Shown: positions 17,110-25,871 of the stretch, piece after piece
Layout of the letters: each line of letters opens with the position of its first letter
Position numbering within the stretch: position 1 is the first letter of the stretch
Assembly: GCF_947494015.1 (NCBI RefSeq)
Contig: NZ_CANLTL010000012.1
Coordinates: forward strand, 1-64,000
Length of the DNA: 64,000 bases
Source: an uncultured Cellulomonas sp.
Lineage (GTDB): Bacteria; Actinomycetota; Actinomycetes; Actinomycetales; Cellulomonadaceae
Direction: 5' to 3'
Made by a program: the position numbers and the translations under genes
Notes under the pieces: generated by a model
The model's input: the letters and a program-made list of their open reading frames with translations, nothing else
Told to the model about the DNA's origin: nothing
The model's database searches: none

Positions 17110-18180
17110 TCACCCTGGCTCCTCGACCAGCGTCCAGACGCGCTTCAGCGGAAGTTCGGTCCGGATCTCTTCGGGGAGCCGATCGTAGTTGCGGAAGATC
17201 GCCTGGAGGAGGTCGCTCGCCGACCAGACTCGGACGCGGAAGTAGTTCTGCGCGACTATCTGCTCGGCCGGCTTGGTCAGGCCGCCCCACGCAACAAGGA
17301 GGCCCTGCTGCGTCTGGTGGCCGCTCATCGTTCCGAGCAACTGCTGAACCACCGGGGAGCCAACCGCGCCTGCCTCGCTCTTCACCTGAGCTACAAGGCG
17401 CGGCTCGTCGAGGCCGAGCGGCCCGGTGCCAGCCAGTACGTCGATGCCTTGATCCGGCCCCGCGTCCGGCACCGTGCAGGTGAAGCCCTCGGCAGTCAGC
17501 ACAGCCGCGACAAGATACTGCATCTTGTGTCCGGCGTAGGTCTCGATCAGGTGACTGGTCAGTCGGTCGAGCGCGTACTGCTCAACGTCGATGCCTTCGC
17601 TCTCAGAATCCGGCTCATCCTTCGTGCTGTTCGCGGCGGGGCCACTTTTGCTCGCGATGGCAGTGAATTTCCCCTCGCTCGGGCGGGCCCCGGGATCTAC
17701 CCTCTTGTCCGCGATGACCGCGATGCGGTGGGCCGCATCGTTGCGCTTCACCTCGCAGATGGTGAGGAAGGCGCCGAGCGAGTAAAGCAGATCCTGCTTG
17801 ACCGCCGTGCGTGGGACGTCCGTGACAAGCCACTCGACGGGTCGTACGTGACGCAGCGAAGGGTCGGGATCCGTGCGGTACTCGTAGCCGCCCGTCACCC
17901 GTCCAATTGCGAGGTGGGGCGAGTTCTTCAGAGGCATCACGACCAGATCGCCTGTGCTGATCCGGTCACGCAGCGCCCACAGTTGCGCGCTGAAATTTTG
18001 CAGTTTCCCGTCGGCGGCCCCGGCGAACACATCCGCGACCCTCGCGGCCACCTCTTCTCGAGTCGTCGCCGCGGTTAGATCGGCCACCTCGTAAAAGCCA
18101 CCGCCGCTGACCCCGTTCTTTAGCGCCCACTGTTCGCGCTCGCCGGCTCGGCCGGCGCGGATCATCCAAGCCTGCGTCAC
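17110..18180 (-). CDS. Mrr-family type IV restriction endonuclease
   Basis: A 356-residue protein starting at GTG 18180, with AAGGAGGA upstream on the coding strand. Residues ~1-115 form a domain (MIRAGRAGEREQWALKNG through HVRPVEW) recurrent at the N-terminus of Mrr-like enzymes and likely to read modified DNA. After an acidic linker the C-terminal Mrr catalytic domain shows GIDVLAG (Asp247) and LVAQVKS (Gln265-x-Lys267), the Mrr variant of the PD-(D/E)xK active site. It should cut foreign DNA carrying modified bases. It lies 143 bases downstream of hsdR in the same direction, so it may be co-transcribed with the type I system. Confidence 0.75.
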   Translation of the reverse strand: MTQAWMIRAGRAGEREQWALKNGVSGGGFYEVADLTAATTREEVAARVADVFAGAADGKLQNFSAQLWALRDRISTGDLVVMPLKNSPHLAIGRVTGGYEYRTDPDPSLRHVRPVEWLVTDVPRTAVKQDLLYSLGAFLTICEVKRNDAAHRIAVIADKRVDPGARPSEGKFTAIASKSGPAANSTKDEPDSESEGIDVEQYALDRLTSHLIETYAGHKMQYLVAAVLTAEGFTCTVPDAGPDQGIDVLAGTGPLGLDEPRLVAQVKSEAGAVGSPVVQQLLGTMSGHQTQQGLLVAWGGLTKPAEQIVAQNYFRVRVWSASDLLQAIFRNYDRLPEEIRTELPLKRVWTLVEEPG

Positions 18181-18323
18181 GGTCTTCCTCCTTGGTGATG
18201 ATCAAGCTTCCCGGGCAGCGAGATGGGTGGTGGATACCGCATTTCGTGGGCTTGGGTACCCGCCTGCGCGGCCGGCCAGGGGGTAGATGGTTGTCTGGTC
18301 TCCAAGGGTGGACCGTCGGCGGG

Positions 18324-21305
18324 TCAGGCGCGTGCGTCCTCGCGAAACTGTTCGTAAACCTCGCCGACGTACTCGACGACGACCTTCTGGAACTCGGGCC
18401 GGTTGAAGAACAGGTCGAACATTTTGGCGTTCTCCCCGTGCCGGGCCGCGACGTGGTGCGGGAGCTTGTCGCGCAGGACGAGGTCGAAGTGGTCGCGGTC
18501 GTTGTTCAGGGCGACGACGCGCAGCTCGTCGTCGGCCAGGACCTCGAGGCGCTGCTGCTCGAACCAAACCTTGTCGGCGTCGGTGGTGCCGACACCGAAC
18601 TTGTCGTTAAGCCGCTCGATGAGCGCCGAGAGCCTGTCGACCACCGGCTCGAGCCCGCCCTTGCCTCCGCCGGGCAGCACCTCCCCCGGCTCTTCGGACC
18701 CCTCAGTGAGCGCGGCGTTCTCCTCCTCGGCCGTCAGGGCGGTTCGCAGGTGGGTCAGCTGCACCTGATCGGAGACCAGCGGCATCGGGTCGGACTCAGA
18801 CCTCGGCAGCTGGGTGGCCAGCGCCTTGCCAAAGAGGTACAGCCGCTCGAGCTCGCGGTCGGTCCAGGTCATGATCTGCGCGAGGAAGGCGTACGCACGC
18901 ACGTAGGCCGTAAGGGCGCCACGAAATGCCTCCTGGTCGGCGTCGTCGAGAGCCTGGAAGCGGCCCACCGTGCTGCCGAGTTGCGCGTAGACCACGTGTT
19001 GCTTCGACTGCTGCCCCGACAGGAGGGCACGGACGGCCTTCTCCATCTCGTCGATGTCGAGGATCTTTGCGGCCATGAGCGTGTGCTGCAGGTTGTAGAC
19101 GTCGTTCGGCTCCGCGGCGTAGGCGGTGGACGACTCGAAGAACGGAGCGAAGGCATCCTGGATTTCGTCGACCGTGTTGGCGAAGTCAAGGACGAATGTG
19201 TCCTCCTTGCCGGGGTGGGTGCGGTTCAGCCGGGACAGCGTCTGCACCGCCTTCACGCCGGCGAGCTTCTTGTCGACGTACATTGTGTGCAGCAGCGGCT
19301 GGTCGAAGCCGGTTTGGTACTTCTCCGCGACGACGAGCAGGTGGTAGTCCTCACCGCCGAACCGCCCTGGCAGTTCGGCCTCCCCGAACCCGTTCATCAG
19401 GGGCTCGCTGTAGGTGACCTCCGGTGCGTCCGGGTCGGGGAGGGTCCCGGAGAACGCGACGATCGCCCGGAGCGGACGGTGGCCCGCGTCGTACCCCTTC
19501 TCGGCAATGTAGCGGTCGATCTCCTGCTTGTAGCGCACGGCGTGCAGGCGTGAGCGCGTGACGATCATCGCCTTGGCTTGGCCGTTGATCTTGCCGCGGG
19601 TCTTGGCACGGAAGTGCTCGACCACGATCGCGGCCTTGGCGCGCAGGTTGGTTGGGTGCAACGACACGAACCGCGCGAGCTCCGCGCGCGCCCTGTCGTA
19701 CGGAACCTCCGGGTCGTCGGGGGTGTCCGTGGCGAGCTTGAAGTACGTGGAGTACGTCGTGTAGTTGGCGAGCACGTCGATGATGAACCGCTCCTCGATC
19801 GCCTGCCGCATCGAGTACAGGTGGAACGGCACGAACGTGTCCTTGGCGTCCTGGCCCGGCACGCGCTCCCCGAACAGGTTGAGCGTCTTCGGCTTCGGTG
19901 TGGCGGTGAACGCGACGTACGTGAGTCTCCTGCTCGCCCGGCGCGCGGCCGCGGAGTGCGCGATGACGTCCGTGCCGAGGTCGACGCCCTCGTCGTCGTC
20001 GGACTCCTCCGCCTGTAGCTCGGCGATCTCGCCGGCGGACAGCACCGCCTGTAACTGCTTGATCGACTCGCCCGACGTCGAGGAGTGCGCCTCGTCGACC
20101 AGCACCGCGAAGGACTTGCCGACGACGTCCGCGGCCATCTCGGCGACGACCGGGAACTTCTGCAGCGTCGTGATGATGACGCGCGCGGCGTGCCCCTGCA
20201 GCGCGTCTCTGAGCTGCGCGGAGTTCTTGTCGATCCGCACGATCGTGCCCGGCGTGTGCTCGAGTCCCGCCACCGTGTCCTGCAGCTGGCGGTCGAGCAC
20301 GACTCGGTCGGTGATGACGACCACCTTGTCGAAAATCGGCTGGTTCGCCGCGTCGTGCAGACGGGACAACGCGTGCGCCGTCCAGGCGATCGTGTTCGAC
20401 TTACCCGAGCCGGCGGAGTGCTGGATGAGCCGGTTGGTGCCGGCGCCGTCACGCAGAGTCGCGTCGAGGATCGACCGCACCGCGTGCCACTGGTGGTACC
20501 GCGGGAAGAGGATCGCGCCGTCCTCCGCGTGCACGAAGGAGCCGATGAGGTCGAGCCACGCATCGCGCTGCCAGACTTGCTCCCACAGGTACGCCGTGTC
20601 ATACCCGTCGGGGTTCGACGGGTTGCCGTCCCCGCCCTGCTCGCCCGGCCCGCCCGTGCCCTGGTTGAAGGGCAGAAACCGCGTCCTGTCCCGTTCGAGC
20701 CTGGTGGTCATGTACGCGCGGTGCGGGTCGACGGCGAAGTGTACGAACGACCGCGCCCGGAAGATCAGGTCCGCGGGATTGCGGTCGGTGCGGTACTGGT
20801 GCATCGCGTGCTGCACGCCCTGCTGGGTAAGAGTGTTCTTCAGCTCCGCCGTCGCGGTCGGGATGCCGTTAACGACGAGCACGACGTCGAGGGAGACGCT
20901 CGTCGTCGACTCGCTGTGATGGAGCTGCCGGACGACCGCGGTGCGGTTCGCCTCGTACCGCGTCGTCAGCGCGTCGGTGAGGGTATTGGCCGGCTTGAAA
21001 AAGCAGGCGTGGAACGCGACGCCGTTCAGCTTCACCGCGTCCCGCAGCACGCTGATGGTGCCACGATGGTCGATCTGCGCCGCGACGTGCTGCACGACCT
21101 TCGACCGCGCGATTCCCTCGCCGCCGAGGCGGGTGACGAGTTGCTGCCAGGCTTTCGGCTGCGACTGCTCGATGAAGGCGAGCAGCTCGTCGGGGAACAG
21201 GCCAAGCTGCCGGTCGTAGCCCGCCGGGGCGAGCTCAGCCCAACCACTCGCCAGCAGGTGAGCCGTGATGCTCGCCTCGAACGCTTGCTCCGTGTGCACG
21301 CTCAT
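18324..21305 (-). CDS. hsdR: Type I restriction endonuclease subunit R
   Basis: A 993-residue HsdR. The N-terminal nuclease domain has Asp140 and Glu154-x-Lys156 (VSLDVVL ... ATAELKN). The translocase motor has Walker A HSAGSGKSNT (~297-305), the DEAH-type box VLVDEAHSS and later helicase motifs including TRSRLHAVRYK and EKYQTGFDQP. The last ~250 residues form the helical C-terminal domain that docks on the methyltransferase. ATG 21305 overlaps the hsdS stop as ATGA, so the order hsdM-hsdS-hsdR is one tightly coupled operon. It cleaves DNA lacking the host methylation pattern after ATP-driven translocation. It is full length with intact motifs. Confidence 0.93.
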   Translation of the reverse strand: MSVHTEQAFEASITAHLLASGWAELAPAGYDRQLGLFPDELLAFIEQSQPKAWQQLVTRLGGEGIARSKVVQHVAAQIDHRGTISVLRDAVKLNGVAFHACFFKPANTLTDALTTRYEANRTAVVRQLHHSESTTSVSLDVVLVVNGIPTATAELKNTLTQQGVQHAMHQYRTDRNPADLIFRARSFVHFAVDPHRAYMTTRLERDRTRFLPFNQGTGGPGEQGGDGNPSNPDGYDTAYLWEQVWQRDAWLDLIGSFVHAEDGAILFPRYHQWHAVRSILDATLRDGAGTNRLIQHSAGSGKSNTIAWTAHALSRLHDAANQPIFDKVVVITDRVVLDRQLQDTVAGLEHTPGTIVRIDKNSAQLRDALQGHAARVIITTLQKFPVVAEMAADVVGKSFAVLVDEAHSSTSGESIKQLQAVLSAGEIAELQAEESDDDEGVDLGTDVIAHSAAARRASRRLTYVAFTATPKPKTLNLFGERVPGQDAKDTFVPFHLYSMRQAIEERFIIDVLANYTTYSTYFKLATDTPDDPEVPYDRARAELARFVSLHPTNLRAKAAIVVEHFRAKTRGKINGQAKAMIVTRSRLHAVRYKQEIDRYIAEKGYDAGHRPLRAIVAFSGTLPDPDAPEVTYSEPLMNGFGEAELPGRFGGEDYHLLVVAEKYQTGFDQPLLHTMYVDKKLAGVKAVQTLSRLNRTHPGKEDTFVLDFANTVDEIQDAFAPFFESSTAYAAEPNDVYNLQHTLMAAKILDIDEMEKAVRALLSGQQSKQHVVYAQLGSTVGRFQALDDADQEAFRGALTAYVRAYAFLAQIMTWTDRELERLYLFGKALATQLPRSESDPMPLVSDQVQLTHLRTALTAEEENAALTEGSEEPGEVLPGGGKGGLEPVVDRLSALIERLNDKFGVGTTDADKVWFEQQRLEVLADDELRVVALNNDRDHFDLVLRDKLPHHVAARHGENAKMFDLFFNRPEFQKVVVEYVGEVYEQFREDARA

Positions 21306-22585
21306 GCCGGGATGCTCCTGGTCGAGGCCGTGGTTACGTCGAGCTCTCCGCTAACCGCCGCCGTGATAAGTGACTGCTTGTACTCGGACAGGTGCCGACT
21401 CGAGAGCCTCAGCGCCGCGCAACGCATGCGCAGGTCCTCGATCGTGCGGGATGCCTCACCTGCCAGGGCGACCTGCTCCGCGAGCGTCCGGTCCGGGACG
21501 CGCGTCGCGAGGTAGGCAGCGGAGTCGAGGTTCTGAATACCTGTCGTCTGGGTCGAGAACGGGGCCTGTCGTCGCGTCCAGTACATAGCGCCCAGCACCA
21601 GCGCAATGTAGCGCCCGTCACCGACATCGACCGCTGGCCGCAGTCGCGACACAAAGTTGCTCGAGACCGTCGGCCCGTCCACGTCTTCAACGAATGCCGG
21701 ACAACCCACAGGGTTGCGTTGCGTCCCACCCGACCGCTCGAGCAGCACGTCTCCACGGGCGAGCATTCGCGAACGCAACTGAGCCGCGTCAACGCTTCGG
21801 ATGGTGTCGACGGCGCGCAAACCGAATGCCGTCCGGTCGAAGTCGGCAACACGAGCCACCCGGACGTCGATCGCCGCCTCGCCTGGTTCGTGGCCCCATA
21901 TGCCGAGTCGCTCATCGCTAATGAGGCGCTTGATAGGAACCTCGTCGCGCGTAGACGACAATAGGCGCTCGGCCAGCTCGGCGCGAGCCGCCTCTTGGAG
22001 TAGTTCTACCTGCTTGTTCCGCGCGGCGGTAACACTGTCGATGCGGGACACTTGGTCGTCGAGAAAGTCCGCGATCCGTCTCTGCTCATCGAGCGGCGGG
22101 AGCGGAACATCGAGCCCCTCGAGGTCCGGCATGTAGATCGTGAGATGCGTCGAACCGTGAGCAAGTCGCTCGAATTCACTCTTCATCGCGGCGATCAAAT
22201 AGAGCAGGTAGCGCGATTCAAGCAACCTCCCCGCTGTCCAGGTCACGAACGCCTGGGTCGTCGCCATTGGTACGCCTATGATGCCGAACAGCCCCACTGA
22301 CGCAGTTCGGCAGAACATCACAGTGCCTTGGGGATGCACGACCGCGGCGCTGTTCGCGACTCCCAACTCGCTCACGTGTTGCTGTGTGTCCTGCAAGGGT
22401 TCGAACGCGGAAGGCCGACGACTCAGGTCAGCCGCCGTAACCCACGGAATTGTGCAATCCACCCAGTACTCCGGCTTCGCACGGTCCGGCGTGTGTCCGG
22501 TTCCTACGGCGGCGACATACTTGAGCCGAGTCCACTCCCAGTAACTCGGAATTTTTTCGCGCCAGGCTTCAGGGAGAGTCGTCAC
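21302..22585 (-). CDS. hsdS: Type I restriction-modification specificity subunit S
   Basis: A 427-residue HsdS; GTG 22585 overlaps the hsdM stop as GTGA. It has the expected duplicated plan: target-recognition domain 1 (YWEWTRLKYVA through YMPDLEGLDVPLPP), a conserved coiled-coil helix (LDEQRRIADFLDDQVSRID), target-recognition domain 2 (~215-385) and a second, weaker helix (ALRLSSRHLSEYKQSLITAAVSG). It sets the bipartite recognition sequence for the methylase and nuclease complexes. The target sequence cannot be deduced from the protein by eye. There are no inverted repeats or second hsdS copy nearby, so there is no sign of shufflon-type variation. Confidence 0.92.
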   Translation of the reverse strand: MTTLPEAWREKIPSYWEWTRLKYVAAVGTGHTPDRAKPEYWVDCTIPWVTAADLSRRPSAFEPLQDTQQHVSELGVANSAAVVHPQGTVMFCRTASVGLFGIIGVPMATTQAFVTWTAGRLLESRYLLYLIAAMKSEFERLAHGSTHLTIYMPDLEGLDVPLPPLDEQRRIADFLDDQVSRIDSVTAARNKQVELLQEAARAELAERLLSSTRDEVPIKRLISDERLGIWGHEPGEAAIDVRVARVADFDRTAFGLRAVDTIRSVDAAQLRSRMLARGDVLLERSGGTQRNPVGCPAFVEDVDGPTVSSNFVSRLRPAVDVGDGRYIALVLGAMYWTRRQAPFSTQTTGIQNLDSAAYLATRVPDRTLAEQVALAGEASRTIEDLRMRCAALRLSSRHLSEYKQSLITAAVSGELDVTTASTRSIPA

Positions 22586-24546
22586 AGCCCCAGGCCCTCC
22601 ATCCAGTCCTGGATCTGCGCCTCGAGCTTCCGGATTTCCCCCGCAATCTCGTCGACGGGACGCGGGGGCGTGTACACGTAGAACTGCCGCGTGAAGGGAA
22701 TCTCGTAGCCGATTTTCGTCTTGCTGTGGTCGATCCACGCGTCCGCGACGTAAGGGCGGATTTCCTCGTGGAGGTGCGCCTCGGCCGCCGCATGCAGAGC
22801 TTTGGCGCGCTGCTCGTCGGCCATGGCGAGGTAGCCGGCGGGCAGCGGGATGTTCTCGGTGTCGCGCAGGTCGGGGTCGGGCTCCGGGGCGCCCTTCTTG
22901 AGGATGGGCGCCGCGTTCTCGTCGTAGACGGCAGCGGCCTTGAGAATCGCGCGCTGGGACTGCGCCGTGAGACCGCCCGCGGCGGCGGCCATGGCACCCA
23001 GGATCGCCCTGAACTCTTTCTCGCTCGCGACGGACGTGCCACGCGTCCCGGTGAAGGCGACGCGGGCGTCGTCGGGCAGCAGGGCGAGGACCTCGTCGGT
23101 GACCTTCCACCGCCGGCGCAGCGGACGCTCGATCGTGACGCGCTGAAAGCCGAACGTCTCGTTCGGCAGCATCTTCACGCGCGCGTCGTCGGGCAGCCCG
23201 TCGTACAGGTGCACCAGCTCGTCGATGGACTCCTCGGAGAGGTACTTGCGCTTGTCGCCGAGGGACTTGCGCATTCTGGTAAACATGGCGCGGCCGTCGA
23301 TCAGCGCCACCTTGCCCGCGCGGTGAGCGGGCTTGGCATTGGTGAGAATCCACACGTAGGTCGAGATGCCGGTGTTGTAGAACATCTGGTCAGGCAGGGC
23401 GACGATGCCCTCGAGCCAGTCGTTCTCGATGATCCAGCGACGGATCTCCGACTCCCCCGATCCGGCCCCGCCCGAGAACAGCGGCGAGCCGGACAGCACG
23501 ATGCCGACCCGGGAACCCGACTTCATCTTCGAGAGCATGTGCTGCAGGAACAGGAAGGACCCGTCCGAGACGCGGGGCAGGCCGGCGCCGAACCGGCCCG
23601 CGAAGCCGAGCGCGGCGGCCTCGTCGGCGATGGGCTTGGCGTAGCTCTTCCAGTCCACGCCGTACGGCGGGTTGGCCAGCATGTAGTCGAACTTCGTGTG
23701 CGGATAGGCGTCCTGCGTCAGCGAGTTACCCAACGCCATGTTGTCCGCGCCGACGTCCTGGATGAGCAGATCCGAGCGGGCGATCGCCCACGTCTCGGGG
23801 TTGAGCTCCTGGCCGTAGACCTGGACCTTCGCGGTGGAGTTGAGCGCGTGGATGCGGTCCATCGCTGCGGTGAGCATGCCGCCCGTCCCGGCCGCGGGGT
23901 CGTAGACCGTGCGGACCGGCATGGTTACCCCCTCCAGCGCCTCGGCCGACTGCCCGGTGAGCAGCAAGTCCACGACCAGGCGGATGACCTCGCGGGGCGT
24001 GTAGTGCTCCCCGGCCGTCTCGTTGCTCATCTCCGAAAACTTGCGCAGCAGCTCCTCGAAGATGTGCCCCATCGCCTCGTTGGACACGGCGTCTGGGCCG
24101 ACCCGCAGGTCCGCGAAGTCCGACAGGACGCCGTACAGGATCCCGGCGGCCTCCATCCGCGCCACCTTGCCGGTGAAGTCGTACCGTTCGATGACCTCGT
24201 AGGCCGCCGGCGACAGGCCGGAGACGTACGCGTGCAGGTTGTCGGCGATGTTCTTGTCGTCCGCGAGCAGCGTGCGGAACGTCAGCGGTGAGGTGTTGTA
24301 GAACGGCACGCCCGCGATGCCTTTGAGGATGATGTCCTCGCCCGGGCCGAGCTTCTTGGTGCCGAACGACGCCGCCTGCCTAAGCACCTGGTGCTTGGTC
24401 GGCTCGAGGACCGCGTCGAGCCGTCGGAGCACGAGCAGCGGCAGCATCACCGACCCGTACTCGTGCGGCTTGAAGCTGCCGCGGAGCCTGTCGGCGACCT
24501 TCCAGATGAACGCGACCTTGTCCCCGAAGCCCTGCGGCTGCGACAT
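22582..24546 (-). CDS. hsdM: Type I restriction-modification DNA methyltransferase subunit M
   Basis: A 654-residue adenine-N6 methyltransferase. It has the N-terminal HsdM helical domain (FIWKVADRLRGSFKPHEYG), the SAM-binding motif DPAAGTGG (216-223) and the catalytic NPPY (292-295). ATG 24546 is preferred because GAAGGAG lies 5-11 bases upstream and HsdM homology starts there; the open frame runs further upstream without homology. First gene of the hsdMSR operon. It methylates the sites chosen by HsdS and forms the core of the restriction complex. Confidence 0.93.
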   Translation of the reverse strand: MSQPQGFGDKVAFIWKVADRLRGSFKPHEYGSVMLPLLVLRRLDAVLEPTKHQVLRQAASFGTKKLGPGEDIILKGIAGVPFYNTSPLTFRTLLADDKNIADNLHAYVSGLSPAAYEVIERYDFTGKVARMEAAGILYGVLSDFADLRVGPDAVSNEAMGHIFEELLRKFSEMSNETAGEHYTPREVIRLVVDLLLTGQSAEALEGVTMPVRTVYDPAAGTGGMLTAAMDRIHALNSTAKVQVYGQELNPETWAIARSDLLIQDVGADNMALGNSLTQDAYPHTKFDYMLANPPYGVDWKSYAKPIADEAAALGFAGRFGAGLPRVSDGSFLFLQHMLSKMKSGSRVGIVLSGSPLFSGGAGSGESEIRRWIIENDWLEGIVALPDQMFYNTGISTYVWILTNAKPAHRAGKVALIDGRAMFTRMRKSLGDKRKYLSEESIDELVHLYDGLPDDARVKMLPNETFGFQRVTIERPLRRRWKVTDEVLALLPDDARVAFTGTRGTSVASEKEFRAILGAMAAAAGGLTAQSQRAILKAAAVYDENAAPILKKGAPEPDPDLRDTENIPLPAGYLAMADEQRAKALHAAAEAHLHEEIRPYVADAWIDHSKTKIGYEIPFTRQFYVYTPPRPVDEIAGEIRKLEAQIQDWMEGLGL

Positions 24547-24785
24547 CCTGCTCCTTCGCCGGTCCGGACGGTCCCGGAAGAGTGGGGCCGAGCACGCGCG
24601 TCGAACTCGTCGCCGCGCCGCGATGCTATCGGGCATGCATCTGGAAGTCGTCGAGACGCCACGACGCACCGGCACTGCAAGGTGCTCGCGAGTCGGCGGG
24701 TCTGATCGACCGCGGGACCTCCCAGTGCGGCGCACGAGACGAAGCACACAACGTCTCGGCGGCTGTCTGTGAGGGCTGAAACCTG
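24547..24785. other. Upstream region of hsdM
   Basis: Divergent spacer that should hold the hsdM promoter on the minus strand. I see no clear -35/-10 pair and no recognisable gene. A 65-codon plus-strand frame (24582-24779) stopping just before the hairpin at 24786 has no ribosome site or homology I recognise. Confidence 0.4.
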
Positions 24786-24817
24786 CCCCTGGCGTCGAGC
24801 CCACCCGACGCCAGGGG
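24786..24817 (+). terminator. Strong rho-independent terminator, no obvious upstream gene
   Basis: A perfect 12-bp stem CCCCTGGCGTCG / CGACGCCAGGGG with an 8-base loop, followed by GTTTGTTCT on the plus strand. No protein gene is recognised upstream on that strand, so it may end an unannotated small RNA or insulate the regulatory region on its right. Confidence 0.75.
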
Positions 24818-24869
24818 GTTTGTTCTCAGCCGACGTGACAGTGGCCGTCCCGCGGCGGACCGACCCGGT

Positions 24870-24940
24870 GACAACAGCTGTTGTCGCTAGTGCCAGAGGT
24901 GTCCTGGATCCTCTTGCCCATCTCGACAACCACGGTTGTC
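24870..24940. promoter_or_regulatory. Two operator-like palindromes GACAAC-N4-GTTGTC
   Basis: Site 1 (24870-24885, N4 = AGCT) and site 2 (24925-24940, N4 = CACG) share exactly the half-sites GACAAC and GTTGTC. Their centres are 55 bp apart, about five helical turns. They lie 79-149 bases upstream of the HTH gene at 25019, the expected place for a dimeric regulator. They do not match the actinobacterial LexA box (GAAC-N4-GTTC). Confidence 0.7.
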
Positions 24941-25018
24941 GGCCTGGCCACCGGCTTGAGCCGCTTTCGTCCTACCTGCTGGTGAGGACACGGGCGTCTA
25001 CCGGAGCGGGGGCGGAAC

Positions 25019-25450
25019 ATGGGTAAGGGCAGACGAGTGCGTGCGAGCCGACGGCACGGCAGCCGAGAGACCGTAAGGGACGGCGCTGCTGGGGCCGCGG
25101 CCGCCGCGCCACTCCCCCGCTACGCCGTCGTGCACGTCGACGATCACCCCGGCGACTACGTCGCGACGCGTCCGACGCAGCGCCTGGACCGGTACGCGCG
25201 GGTAGCAGCCGGGCTGGAGGCGCTCGGCTCCCTGCAGGCGCGCAAGGCCGTCGTCCGGCAAGCGATGGCCGCGGTCGACGGAGAGATCACCGACGCCGTG
25301 CGCCAGCTCAGGATCGACGGGGCGAGTTGGGCGCAGATTGGGGAGCACCTCGGGATCACCCGGCAGGGAGCACGACAGCACTTCGACAAGGCCGCGGGAC
25401 CACGCCGGGCAGGGCGCGACTCGCCTGGATCCGACTCGTACGAGCGGTAG
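25019..25450 (+). CDS. Helix-turn-helix protein of the island (143 aa)
   Basis: The C-terminal part has a clear helix-turn-helix, ASWAQIGEHLGITRQGARQHF (about residues 102-122), of the sigma-region-4-like type found in many small actinobacterial proteins. An amphipathic helix (~55-98) precedes it. The N-terminal 30 residues are basic and Ala/Gly-rich. ATG 25019 is used but has no strong ribosome site. Two identical-core palindromes upstream make it a candidate autoregulator. It is followed 63 bases later by the excisionase-like gene, so both may belong to the element's control module. Exact family uncertain. Confidence 0.65.
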   Translation: MGKGRRVRASRRHGSRETVRDGAAGAAAAAPLPRYAVVHVDDHPGDYVATRPTQRLDRYARVAAGLEALGSLQARKAVVRQAMAAVDGEITDAVRQLRIDGASWAQIGEHLGITRQGARQHFDKAAGPRRAGRDSPGSDSYER

Positions 25451-25513
25451 CCGCGAGGTTGCAGCGGTCCGCGCCTACCTGTCTGTGTCGGCAGATCTGA
25501 GGAGGCGGTACAG

Positions 25514-25825
25514 ATGGCTGGTGAGCAGGTGACGCTCAGTCCAGAGGACGTCGCGGAGCGGCTCGGCACGTCGGCCTGGTGGGTGAGGGAGCAGGCGCGC
25601 CGGGGTCGCATCCCGCACCTGCGCCTGGGAAAGCAGAGGATCCGTCTGCTTCCCGAGCACGTTGACGCACTCGTCGCCCTCTTCACGGTGCAGGGCGAGC
25701 AGCGCCACGAGAGCGGGACCCCGCAGCTCGAGCCGCGACGCGTGGACGCACTCGGCGCGACCGCCACGTCCACTGCCGCCCACACACGTCGTCTCCACGT
25801 CACCGGAGAGACGCCGCTCTTCTGA
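25514..25825 (+). CDS. Excisionase/MerR-like DNA-binding protein (103 aa)
   Basis: ATG 25514 is preceded by GAGGAGG at good spacing. Residues ~7-58 form a winged helix of the excisionase (HTH_17) type: LSPEDVAERLGTSAWWVREQARRGRIPHLRLGKQRIRLLPEHVDALVAL. The tail is polar and probably disordered. In an integrase-bearing island this is the natural recombination directionality factor that would help excise the element from ssrA. Strictly, the family also includes helix-turn-helix regulators without excision activity. Confidence 0.75.
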   Translation: MAGEQVTLSPEDVAERLGTSAWWVREQARRGRIPHLRLGKQRIRLLPEHVDALVALFTVQGEQRHESGTPQLEPRRVDALGATATSTAAHTRRLHVTGETPLF

Positions 25826-25871
25826 ACCGTGGGCGGCACCGACGCCGGCAGGGCTCGACGTCGAGATGCGG

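Noticed and set aside
24560-24780. T-box or other riboswitch before the 24786 hairpin
   Set aside because: A GACCGCGG stretch resembles part of a T-box bulge, but there is no stem I/specifier arrangement and no downstream aminoacyl-tRNA synthetase or amino-acid gene.
24870-24940. LexA/SOS boxes upstream of the HTH gene
   Set aside because: Half-sites are GACAAC/GTTGTC with N4, not the GAAC-N4-GTTC core of actinobacterial LexA boxes.
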